DNA from: Fistularia commersonii
Taxonomy: Eukaryota; Chordata; Actinopteri; Syngnathiformes; Fistulariidae
Direction: 5' to 3'
DNA length: 64,000 nucleotides
NCBI GenBank assembly: GCA_037954325.1
Contig: JBBMNZ010000005.1
Location: 20,265,567 to 20,329,566 of the forward strand
Within the stretch, counting starts at the first letter, position 1, and every line of letters begins with the position of its first letter. The notes under the pieces were generated by a model. That model worked only from the letters and a program-made list of their open reading frames with translations. It searched no databases and was not told the DNA's origin. Shown in pieces: positions 35,740 through 48,600 of the stretch. The position numbers and the translations under genes are program-made.

Positions 35740-36720
35740 GCTTTTCCCTTCAGGGGTCACTACAGCAAATCAACCTTCTGCTTCTAATAAGAATTAGCTC
35801 ATAATCTAATAATAATTAAACCATGTTCTCTGTATCTTCCCCTAGAATTACGTCCTTAAATCTTCTCTTTGGTCTTCTTCTCGACCTCCAATTCCAGCAT
35901 CCGTCTACCAATATATTGACTCTCCCTCCTCTGTCCATGACCCAACCGTCTCGGTCTGGCTTCTCTGACCTTCTTTCCAGAACATCTTCCACGTCCTTCT
36001 GATGGACTCATTCCTGGTCCTTTCCATCCTCATAACTCCCAAAGAGAACCTCAACATCTTCATCTCTGCTTCCTGTCTTTTCTTCTACGCCGCCGTCCCC
36101 AAACCACATGGCATTGCTGGTCTTACCACTGCCTCCTCCACCTTTCCTATCATTCTGAATGATATTCTTCTAGCTTACACTTTTCTCAACCTACTTGAAG
36201 CCGTTTCTTTACCTCTTTTCCACTCTCCTACGCTCTGGACTGTTGACCCCAAGTACTTGGAATCCTCCATCTCAACTCCCTGCCACTTCATCATTCCACC
36301 CAGGTTCCTCTCATTCGCACACATTTATTGTCTTGTTCCGAGGAACTTTCATTCCTCTCCTTTCCAGAGCATACCTCCACCTCTCCAGATGTTCCTCCAC
36401 CTGTTCCCTGCTCTCACTACAGAACAAAATGTCTATTGAGATTCGTGTCTAACCTCATCTGTCAGCCGGTCCATCACCGCTGCAAATAAGGGGCTCAGAA
36501 CCGATCCCTGATGGAGTCCCACCTCCACCTAGAACTTATCTATTACACCTACAGCACACTTCACCATTGCCTTACGAGCATACATGTCCTGCACCAGTCT
36601 AGCATACGACTCTGCCACTCCAGACCTTCTCGTACAATACCAGTTTCTCTCTACAGTCTTAAGCATTTTGTAGGTCTTCTCAACCAAACTCTGCAATAGT
36701 AACATTAGGTTGACCCTTCG
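35740..36720 (-). repeat. RTE-like LINE fragment
   Basis: On the minus strand, 36720-36440 carries the RT core before the FADD box, with recognisable VQDMYA and EVGLHQGS. The following stretch down to about 35740 corresponds to the downstream C-terminal part, up to the region matching MDR..NESIRGTA elsewhere. Many stops and shifts show it is dead. It lies between yeats4 and cpsf6. Confidence 0.6.
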
Positions 36721-37122
36721 AGGGCAAGCAGAAGAAAAATGAATTGCAGGATATTAAATTAAAGTATAACCATTTTTAAAATTCTCTGCTTGAGACTGGT
36801 GTTATGATTGAAACTAAATATTTACCCTATGCAGGAGAGTAACTTTGAAGGCAGATGTCTTTCAGATAAACTAATTCAGTTGTTTAAGGTTAGATTAACA
36901 GTAAAGCAAGAAATCGAAGTGTTAGAATCAAAATATGTACAGAATTCGCTCCATTATATCAATAACTGATCAGTGTGTAACAGCCTGGTCAACAATAATA
37001 AAATGATTTCTAGCCCCATGTGACATGGAATACAGATGAACACTTCATTTACTGAACCTTCAATTCATCTCAACATGCAGTCGGTGAAAGAAAAAGCCCA
37101 AAAAGCCTGAATTTTAAGATTC

Positions 37123-40100
37123 TTTATTTTTTTTTCCCCAAAGGTTCACCCTTTTCAGTACAGAAGTCTGATATCAAGGAGGAAAAGGCCGCTCTGAAAA
37201 TGACATTGATCATTTCTGGCTCTCCCATCTTAAGAGACTCGACCTAATAATAAATGAACTGTGCTTTTCAGTTTTACTGTGCAAGAGTGGTTTCTGACTG
37301 GAAACCTTGCATTGAACTTAAGAGAAAGCCATTATCTCGTCAATTATCAGCCAAAGGAAAGCTGAATGAACAGTATTAGGCATGCACATTAGGTGCCTGC
37401 AGCAGCAGCTTGATGTAACGGTCAAACCCTATTTGGCAGGAAAAGCATCTTCTCACTGCATGTGGACCTGGAAACACTTACCTTCAACACTGTGGAGAAA
37501 AGTCAAGATTAACGGTACAATGATTCTTCTTCAAGCCTGTGAGTAGCTTCTTTAAGCTCCGGCCAAATCACCTTGGCTGGAATAATGACACACAGATTTA
37601 CTGAATATTATGGAAGCCAAAGATGTGTAGATGTCTGAAGAAAACAAAAAACTTAAAATTGATCAAATAGAAAACACATTGCTGAACAATGCAGTACAAG
37701 TCCTCCTCTTAAAATGTTCAATTTTTTGAAAGTTACATGAGAAATATATGGGTAGTGCCTCAAATAAATGAAATAAAAGTCAATCCAGTGCATGCATTGT
37801 TTCCAAAGCATTTGCAGTAACCGCAACAGACAATATCACAGGATAATTTAAGTGCAATTACTTTTGTTTTTATAAAAATATTCGAGTTCTCTGGTGTCAG
37901 TCACCAAACTGAAATTTTCAAAGAGGCTAACTGATAAGAGTTAAAAAATTTCCAAACATTAAATTAATTTTACTGCTAAATGACCCAGTGTCCATTCAGA
38001 GAATATCTGTCCTCACACACACACACACACACACACACGTCAGATCACCTCGTTAATTGTTCAGCTAAATTCCTTCAACAAATGAACAAATAAAAAATAA
38101 ATATTAAAAAAATGGGACAAAAAAGAAAAAAAAAAGAAATAAAAAAAAATGTGTATTGACCTCTTTGGTTTAGTGAACAAAATTGTTTGGTTTCCCTGCC
38201 ACCGAGGATAACATTTGGTGCTCATTGGATCACCATGTTCAGGGTTTTTAAAATTAGTACCAAATAAGTTGACATTAACAAAACAAAATTCTGTCTTTTT
38301 CTAGAACCGTCATTTTATAAACCGAACAAAGGCCGTGTATAACAACCTGATGAACTCGCAACGAGGTGTGACATGAACAGTCAGACATGAGGGTCATCAT
38401 ATCCTCTGCAAGGTATGAAGGAAACAACTCAGATGAATCAGTTGTGATGAATTCTTAGTTCTATTAATGCGTTGGTCACACACATGTTCAGTTTAAACAC
38501 AAACATGTTGGCGTGGAAAATGCAGGAGCAGGAATATTTACATTTACTTCAACTGACAAACAAAATGGGATATCTTAAAAAAAGACAACATATTGCACGA
38601 CTTCTCGTTGCGAACGGCTGCCGGCGTGAACATGAATTTACTGAGATGGCAAAGATAGTTCACATTGACCACTTTGTTTGTGTCCTGTTCAAATACACAA
38701 CAACAAAACAAAGCACATGAGTTTTTGGTTTACGGTTTCCTTCCAGAAAGAAATGCATGTAAACTTAAAAATGAGCTCCTCGCTGTGTTTGTGTTCTCAT
38801 CCAAAAATCTGCACAATTCATTTTACATTCAACCTACGTTGCTACCCTTTAAATGACTAGTCTATTTCAAAAACAAAAGAAAACAAAAAAAAAACATTCA
38901 CTTTCTAAAACAGAACCACCTGTCAACACAACTAAAATAATTGAAGAAAAAAAAAAAAAAAAAAGGTCCTAAAATAGACAACTTCAATATGATAAACATT
39001 TTGCAGTCCAACATAATAAAGTAATATAAGAGCCAGATGCGAAGAGGAATTCACCAAATGCAGAGTGGACCTCGGTAAACATTTTTTATTACAACACCAT
39101 CTAGTTTTTAATCAAAAGCAGAGACATTTACAAACATACTAACCATGAAGAGAATGGGAGGAAGCGGCGGGTGGGGAGAAAACATCAAACATGTACCCTA
39201 TAAAATCTGCTGTCTAAACTGTGCACAAGGTACAGCGAGCCAACGGGGGGAAAAAGAAAGGCGCAGTGTTTGTGTCTTCTATTAAGGGGTATTATGAGCT
39301 GTTTGTTTCTTTGCAAAAAAAGCATCACACATACTCATCTTCATGTCAAATAAAACACCGTAAAAATAAAAGAGCTGTTTGGAAAGTTTTTTTTTTTTTT
39401 TTGTTTGTTTTTTTTTCTTCTTCCGTCTTTAGTTACCGTGAGTATAAATGTTTAGATAATATAGCCTTACACAGGTTCAGGGTCTTCCAGCCACTGCTCT
39501 TAAGTCAGGCAGACAAGATGAACAGAGAGAGAAGGATGGGTGGAAAAGGAGAGGAGAGATGGAGGGGTGGAGCAATAGGTGGTGGCTGTGGCTATAATCC
39601 TGTCCAGTCATGCAGGGTCGGGAGGTGGTGGCGCGCTGAAGTTCCTCCTTTTCCTTCCATCCATCCATCTTTGATCCTTGTAAGCTGAAAGGTGTCAAAA
39701 CGAAGGGTGGAGTTTGGTTTCGAGGCAGCGCAACAGTGAACACTCCCTCCCCTCAACATTGCACTTCTACACTATGGATATACACGTCGCCACGGCCAGG
39801 GCTGAGTTCAAGTCACCATCACTCTGAGCGCGGGATTAAGAGGCCGGCCGAATCCAATCAGTGCCAACTGTTGTGAGCAGGGGCGTGAGATTAGCGCATC
39901 TTCCAAGGGTGGAAATCCCAAAGGTCACACGTGGAAGAGACCATAACTTTATTTTATTTTTTTTAAACTAAAAAAAAAAAAAAGAACCAAACAAACAAAC
40001 AGAAAAAAAAAACAAAAACGGTAGAAGTGCGTTGCTCTCAACCCTGGCACAAACATAGAAACACGTCATGCAAACCCGAACAGGAAATACTCAAGAAGTA

Positions 40101-43100
40101 AGAGTGGAAACTGTACACACCAATATGTTCTTATATTCAAACTGTATACACACACACGCACACCATAATATTACGATCATCTGCTGCGGCAGAAACATGG
40201 ATCTCAAACTGACTATGCATGTCAAGTACATTGTTAGGGATAGTTACACAGTTACAGGGAATGCATCAAAAAAAGCACTCCGAGGCCACAATTAGGGTTT
40301 TTGCAAGATCTCGACAAATCATTTGCAAGAAAAAGGCCAAATACTGCATGATGAAAATAAATACTGCTTGTACCTACAATGAAAACTATAAAAATATGTC
40401 TTTAAAAATAAGAATGAAAAACATGAAATCAATATAAGTGAGCGAGATGTGCAAAAATTCAATTCTTTTTGCGACTTTGCTGGGTTGATCGACAGAGACG
40501 GATAAACACACCAACATTTTGGGCAATCGGGGAAAAAAAAGCTTTCTTGATCCCTAGAGTGAGATGAGCAGACAGATAATCTGTGAGTGTGTGTGTGTGT
40601 GTGTGTGTGCGTGCGTGCGCAGTGGCCCACACAATTACGTGCACATTACAGCTCGGATACAGACGCGACGAAGCATTCGGCTGATGTTTTGCTGATTTTC
40701 TCTAATCCACATTTTTGCATCATGATGACCAAATCTGAAAATGTCACCTTCTTTAATATTGCGCTGAATCCCCGCTGTGACTATGTACACTGGTGTTTGT
40801 ATACTTTGAATGTTAGCTGATGGCAAACAGATATAGGAGCGCGGCGCTCGCTGCGTTCATGCAGAGGGCTAAACCCTGCGGGAAATGAAAGACCACCACT
40901 GTCAACGCAAAGTTGTGTCTCACGGTTCGATTCCGACTGCCCGGCTTAAAAATCAGTCTCCATCCCCTCTTCTTACTTTAGGAATCAAGAGAAATCACCA
41001 AACGTTGGCCTGCGCTCTGCCTCGGGTTTAAGTCTCCATTTGCAGGGACTGTTTGCAATTCAATGAAATGTGCGCAATTAGCATGGCTGCATTTAAGCTG
41101 CTGCTTGTTGTACTTCTCAATGACTACTAGGTGAAGTGGAATACCTAGACGTGCAATAGTGAACAGTCTCAAGCACAGAAATCAATCCTGCTCACACCAG
41201 GAAAAACCCTACAGAGAGTCCATTTACCAAAACATGCTTGTACATACTTGTCAATGCCGTCAATATACACTGAAAAAAAAGCCGTTTTCTACGGCTTACT
41301 GCCTCACTGAGCACGTTGATACATTACACGGTCATCTTAAAAACATCCTGTTTACAGAAATTGATTTTTTCCATTAGAAGTTATCCATGTGACCATAGAA
41401 AAGTTTCTCATTTTATTGCTACGTCAGTCACAGATCAATATTTTTATTTGAATGCAATTTGCAATGGTATTAAGGAGGTACAGAGTTAAAATGATCGGTG
41501 CCGCATAATTTAAATACTAAGACAAATAGAATAGCGGTGCATGACTGTTTGTAACACATCCAATAACTGATAAGGGGAATGTAGGAGTGAAAAGACACAG
41601 GACATCAAGAGCTGTATATCAAACACACACCTACAAAGAGAAAGCCACATATCTGAGCCGGGTTTAGACGGAAAACCATGTGATTGGCTTGATATTCTGG
41701 AAAACTGGGTGCCGCTAAATGATGCGCGAGAAGAGTAAACACTCTTGTCACGGGAGGACGAGTAGGCAAGGTACAGGTGTAAATGCAACACCCTCATTAT
41801 ACATGCCAAATTAATAAACTGTCAACAATGGTCCCCTGAACTAAGTGACCTTTTCAGGAATAATTACAACAAAACAATACAGAATTACCTTACACTTTCT
41901 AAGAATGGCTCAAGCCGTTATTAGTTTGCTCTTACAAGGTGAATATGCAGTTTAAATGTGGAAGATGGGCCCACTTTACAGCCATAAGTATAAAGCAGTA
42001 CAGTTGTTCTTGGTATAACTTTAAATGCATTTTAAAACTCAATTTGTTAATTTTCTGAGAGGTTTCTGTTTAACATGGTGCATGGCTGCAGGCAAAAACA
42101 GTTTATTGCAACAGTTTATACAGTACAGTGGTCCATCTTTGATGACTCCCATTACAATATTGAAATATTATACTGGCTCATACACAAGTGGAATGTCATG
42201 ATGACTATACTTTCGTTATGTCAAATTACATCCAAATATCACGACTAAAAGGTAATTTCCAAATTTAAACCGAACCATAATTTTCACGTATTGGTCATTT
42301 TCATAAAGTACAGTGTGTAACAGTGAGTCAGCCAATACAGCATGCAAAATGTAACAGGCCAGGGTCAAACCATTGTCAAACGGTCCATAAAAAGCAGAGG
42401 TCAAACCAGTGAGCGGTGTGATATCGACTAAATAATGGGTGTATTTATACACAGGCACTGGCTTGTTGTTGGACACCTTACTTACGGTTTTAAACACAAT
42501 GCCTTCAGAAATGTACGTAAAGTCTTTTATGGAGGAGATGTGGAAAATTTACTTTTAATACTAGCCAGTGGAAAGCTACACAGTGGATTCTTTCAATGGG
42601 ATATTCAAGAATAATTCCCATAAATTAGAATTGATTTTTGCCAAAATTAAAAAAAAAAAACAACCCATGTCATATACAAGTGGTCTCTTAACTCTGAGTG
42701 ATTAAGCTGCGTCCCTGTGATTTCACATGAATTGATGCTTTGTGAAGGACCTTTATCTGAAATGAGGTTTGACCGTGGTTTGACGCGAGTCTCCTGTTTG
42801 GAAAAAGGACAAATGGGATTCGATCTCTGGCACACACACAAACCTACAGGAAGACTGCAGAGATAGCATTGAACTTTCAAGTCAGTTACAAAAACTGCTT
42901 CCCCCCATGGCCACATGAACCAATCAAAACGTAAATGCATGTCTGAGGACACAAATTAGCAAATTATGCTGAGCAATCAAACAGCAGTTATTATCCCTCA
43001 TTAACATATTTACTGATATTGGACTGATTACTGACATGGACATGTGGAAAATGGACATTTTTTTGGCCTTAATACAAAAATACTTTTGCCCATTTCCTTT

Positions 43101-45603
43101 TTAAGGTCAAGAAACATTTTTTTTTGTTGGTAAAAATAGTCAATTTACATATTAAAATACGCAGCCTTGTATCCACGGGGAATCTCTCCGTTCGAAGTTC
43201 AAATACAAAACTGCCTTTGTAAGGTGTTGCATTAATTGATAGATTCATGAAATTACTTAAAAAAAATCTTTCACCTGTTGCATTTAGAAAAAAAAACAAA
43301 AAACTTGGCTATGTTGAAATATTCCCAAAAGAGGTTCCCAGTGGACACAAAGCCTAGAATTCGAGTAACAATGTTGTTTCTGAGTAGCAGCATTGTTTGG
43401 ACAAAGGTTAGGATTAGCAAGGTGAACACCAGCAGCTGGGGATTAGCATTAATCTATACTGCTCATATCACATGACAAGTTACTGCTTTACATTTATGTG
43501 GTGGACCTGGCTTTGGAGAAACGCTATGCTGCAGCACACCCAAAGGTATCATTGGTATGAAGCAATACAAAGAATGAGAACCTGTGAAAACGGGGACTCT
43601 TAAAAACATTTGGATACTGACGGGGAAATCTGAGTTTAAATAATGAAATATCTGGTCGGGATTTGAGCACTGCTACAGGGAAACTATCAGAAGCTCTGGT
43701 CTCTAGTGTAACAACGTGTGCATACAGAGGAACTTAGCGATTTAGCAGCATCAGAGTGGAACACACAAGAACCAGTATTTCAACCGCACTTCCAAAACTT
43801 TACAATTGTGATTTTGTTTAATCCCCCCTGGAGACGCAATACAAAACAGCAACCTCGGCATTACAATGAGATGTGAAGACACAGACAAACAGTAAGAATC
43901 TGATCTATGAAGTGTGATATTATAAATATTAACCTCCATCACCTTGTCATTTACAATGCATGATGCAGAAGCCAGACCACAAATCTGTCACAACGGTTTG
44001 CGTAGCTTAAATTTTTAAATAGCCGGTTCTCTTGGGCTCAGATCAATGCTCAGTCAACTTGTGTGTGTAAAAAAAAAAAAAAAAAAAAACGGTACTTCAC
44101 TAAAATATGCATTGATAAGGGGCCTCTATTTTTCATTTAATTAAATACTGATATTCTGCGGCCAATTCATCCAGGTGTAACGAAATTTGGCTTTAAATGG
44201 TGCCAATAACACCTTAAGTTTGGAAAATTATGAGGTGAAATCTACAACTCTGTCCAATCTCTGAATATTTATTCATCTATCATCCGAACAAGTACAATCA
44301 GGAAACATCTTGTTTGTTTTTTTTTGAAAAACAAAGTCAACCAAGTACATAATTTAACTTCTCACCGGTGCCACGAATTGGAGTAATGACTGCAAAATCT
44401 GACATCACATGAAAATACAATGCCAGGAAATGTCACTGATATGCAAATACAGACATGACACTCAAAATATTAAGGCGCAGGCACGGTTTGAGTCATAAAT
44501 GACCATTTCTTAACAGAACTATCATATATGTTCCATTTCTAAATGGAAATGGCAGCGATATTCGACAGTGCCTTTCAATTAACAGACGCTCCTGATATGG
44601 ACATGTTGAACGCTGCCATTATGTCCTGAATGTACAACCACATTTTAGAAACATTAAAACACAAAACAGAACACGCATTAACAAAAATGGCAAACCTGTA
44701 CTAAATACTGCAGAAATCAAATTAAATCATTCACCCACTTTGAAAATCAAACAGGTGAGCAGTCACAATATTTTCAATACCTCGAACATCCAATTTGGAT
44801 CATCTTTTGGTCTACCAGCCACGACTACCGGTAAAATACAAACATTCAGATTTTATTTACAATGCAGAAAATGTTTTAAAAGACTAAACAGAGAATTTAT
44901 GACAAAATTGAAAAAGACAAACATTGACTGTTTTCTTGTATGTTGAGTATTTATTCTAAACGGCACCATAACTTCTGGATTATTTTGGATTTACTCAGTA
45001 CAGCTAATTCTGTACTTAACAAGCTTTAAAATGCCTGTTGACCAAAAATAGAAACTGTGGCACCGCAAAGCAAATTCCAGGTCATTATGTTTCAGGTTTT
45101 AAGAAAGCGGTTCCATTTAGCCGAGTCAAATTACACCATCCTGCGCATTTCGCTGAAAGGCAATTCTCACAATGACACCACTGGAGTTATGCAATCTCAA
45201 ATAAATTGTACTTACCTTACACTTACCTGAGAGGAATCCATGGTTTAAGTGTTTTCAGTAAATACACCCCTCTTCATCTCCTCCTCCAAGTGATTCTATC
45301 AGGTTTATCAAAGTGTTCTATGGATAACTTTTTTTTTTGTTTGTTTTTCAAAGGAGTAAATACTTTCCTTGAAATCTGAATTGACACAGCCACCCCTCAT
45401 GAGCAAAAATAAAATGGGATCTAACATATCAAAAGCACTAGAGGTTAAAAACTGAAAAGAAAATCAAAGGGGCCTTTAGTTAGCCTTAAACAGCTTGGCT
45501 CAGTCTTTGTCCTACAAAGATAGCGGTGAAGGATACATGGACGGCTAACAGCAAAGAGAAGCCAAGGGGGGGAGAAAATAAGTGTGCCCACCTCCATTCC
45601 TGA
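37123..45603 (-). other. cpsf6: Long, repeat-poor region, probable cpsf6 3'UTR
   Basis: About 8.5 kb of AT-rich sequence follows the cpsf6 stop. It has no credible ORF and almost no transposons; only a short (CA)n near 38015-38038 and A/T runs are seen. Minus-strand AATAAA occurs at 41412-41417, 39085-39090 and 37123-37128 among others, so several nested 3' ends are possible. In mammals cpsf6 also has a multi-kilobase 3'UTR. The lack of the repeats that fill the rest of the window argues for purifying selection. Where transcription really ends is unknown. Confidence 0.5.
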
Positions 45604-48600
45604 CTAGCGATGTCGGTACTCTCGCTCCCGCTCTCTCTCGCGGTCTCTGTCTCGGTCCCTCTCGCGGTGGCGGTCGCGCTCCCGGCTGCGTTCTCGGTAG
45701 TAGTCCTCGTGGCGATCCCTGCTGCGGGACTTGTGGCGTCTGCTCTTTTCCCTCGAGCGACTGTGATCGCGTTCCCTCGAGCGCTCCCGCCTGGACACAT
45801 GCGGTTAATGGGACCGCGCGTCAGCGACGTGACGACGACGCGTTCCTGTACAGTGGAACCTTGACTTACGAGTGCATCGGTTTACCAATTTTCTGAGATA
45901 CGGGCCGAGATCGGAGTTGGGAGGGAGCGGGACGACGTGGCATTTTAAAAAAAAACAGCGGGACCCGCCGCTAGGTATTCAGGGGGGTAAAGTTAATTAA
46001 AAATCAGAGGCGTGTTGTGAACTTGTCTGTGAAGAGATGGCGAAGTTGTCGCCGGTGAGATGCGGCGATGGAGAGCATCGTCTGTACGGGGATTTGGCTC
46101 GGCGGACGGCGGAGACATCGACGGACGAGGCGTTGGTTTTGAAAAAAAGAGGTGCGGCAATCACTGTGTCGCAAAATGAAGTTTGGCCATAAAGTGTAGC
46201 AAAGTGTGCACGTTACATTTACTAACAGATTGTAGTATTAAGTGTGTGGCCGGTAATTTAAGGAGCAGGAAATGAAAAACTCCCCCAACCTCCTCTGCTG
46301 ATCTTCTCCGCCGCCGCCGGCCTCTTCATCTGATCTTCAAGGTAAGTAGACTTAATAAAACCAGTTTATTTCTTTATATTCTCTTTTATTATGTATTATT
46401 ATTATTTTGTACAGTGTTTGTTATTTATAGGAATACATCTTTCTTTTTTTGAAAAGACGCAACAAAACCGGGGTGGTGGAACGGACTAAGAGCGTTGCAA
46501 TTCATATTACTGGGGAAATTGAATTTGATACACGAGCACAGATATATTATGATACTCAGTCACAGAACCAATGAAACTCGCAAGTCAAGGAAATACTGTA
46601 TCATACAATACAAATCAAAACACATCACTCCCTAATGACGAGTGCTTTATGGCATCATATTAGAGGTTATGAAACGAATTATTTTCTTGTGCAAATGATA
46701 TCACAGCTTTTTATTAATGAGAATGCAACAGCCAAAAATGATATTCAAGTAAAATACCGTGAGAAATGAAAAGCAAATTATTCACTTCAACACGCCAAGG
46801 TGCCGGGGTCACTTTTCAAAACCGCTTCATCTCATGAGATTTCAAACATCTGCATTACAGCCAGGAATGAAGGTCATATTTACCTGGAGGCAGAGCCATA
46901 GCTTTTTGACTCAATGCCGTGGAGACAGTCCTGTAGAGAGCTTATTAGGACTTTGCAACGGTCGTCTGCTGAGACTTTGGACTGCTTGATCAGACTGATG
47001 GCCGTCACCAGGGTCTCTATGGCACTGCCATAGTCAGCTAAACACACAGGAAACAGAATCAAGCTTTCAGGATCTATCCCGGTTGTTGTGAGGTTTTTTT
47101 TAAACACACAATACACAGACTTGTTTGGTGAAGTTTACCAGCACTAGCATCGGATACGGCTCTGGATATGGCGCTAGAGGAGATGGCCCTGTTCCGATTC
47201 ATGATCTCCTCAAACTCTGCCTCGCTCAAAGGAGTCCTGGACGCCTCCATCTCCCTGCAAGCAGACACAGCAGGCGTGACGAATAAGGTTGCCGCGATAA
47301 GTTAACGAGGTAAGGTCACTGTATTGATTCAAGTACGCCCAGACGGCTGGCCGATGTACATAAACGGTAAATTACGGTGACGGCAAAATCCAAAGATAAC
47401 ACAACGCGATCGATTCGATCTCCCGTCCTCACCGGCCTCCAGGACCATAGTCTCCTCTTTCATAAGGTGGCGGGCGTCCATAAGGGTCATTTGGTCCTGG
47501 GGGGCCTCTGCTGTCATTGGGGGGCAAACTGTTGTTACCAGGAGGAGGGAAGAAGGCGGGGTTGACATGGGGGGCCGGTGGTGGCCCACCTGGCGGGGGA
47601 CCTGCCATATGAGGAGGTGGAGCCAAAGCCATGGGGGGGCCGATGGGGCCCGGGGGGCGAGGGGGGAACGGTCCTGGGGGCGGGGGGCCTTGCTGGGGGG
47701 GCGGGGGTCCGGGAGGAGGGCCGTAACCCGGGGGAGGGGGCCCTGGAGGCAGGGGTCCCAATGGGGGCTGGCCAAACTGACCGGGGAAAAGGACAGGTGG
47801 AGGAGGCCTATCGCCACGATTTGGCGGACCAGCGAGGGGAGGGGGAAGTCCCTGGCCAGGAGGTGGAGGTCCGGGGGGGCCAGGGGGACCAGGTGGGGGG
47901 CGTGGGGGACCCTGTAGTCCACCTAAAGACAAGAAAGGGGACAAAATAAAAGGAGGCATGAACAATACAGCAGGCGGTCATATCATTTCTCTTGTTAAAT
48001 GCTTGTATGTATGTATGTGTATTTATGGATGCTCCAATTCTATTGCCTTGTAGCACTCTATCATTCCCCTAACAGGTATATAAAACATTTGGGCCTTTTA
48101 AGCTGGTAAAAGATTAAAATAATGACAGACACAGATAAAGACAAGCAAGCCATAGGAACAGGGAGTCCCAAAAATCAAAAGGCTGCAAAATAATGCTAAA
48201 CATGAAATCCAGCATACACGTGAAGAGCTTGCTCTTATCAAGGCTCCAAAATGTGTTTTCTCTTAAAGGCCTCAGATTCCAATTATTTTCCCACAATAGT
48301 GAATGCAAAAGCAGCACTGCTGAAAGTAGCCAAGGCCACCATTACGACAGTCAGCCTTTATGTATACATAGCATATAGTACATTCAGTAGCATTTCTTGG
48401 GTGATAATTTGATAATTTTTTTTTTTTTTTTTTTTTTTAAAAAGCACATTGACCAATTGCACAAGCCGTGGGAACTGAAATAAAGCTGACAGAGAGCAGC
48501 ACTGCATTTAGGACAATAAGAGGTTTGTAGGGTCTAAGACATGTAGAAAAAAAAAGCAGCGCTTTGAGAAATTTGCCTATTGATATTCTGAAGGGAGTCT

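Noticed and set aside
45582..45896. Plus-strand frames opposite the CPSF6 RS-encoding exon
   Set aside because: Antisense shadow of Arg/Glu-rich codons; the minus-strand frame is conserved and spliced.
47567..47949. Gly/Arg-rich plus-strand frames
   Set aside because: Antisense of the Pro/Gly-rich CPSF6 linker exon.
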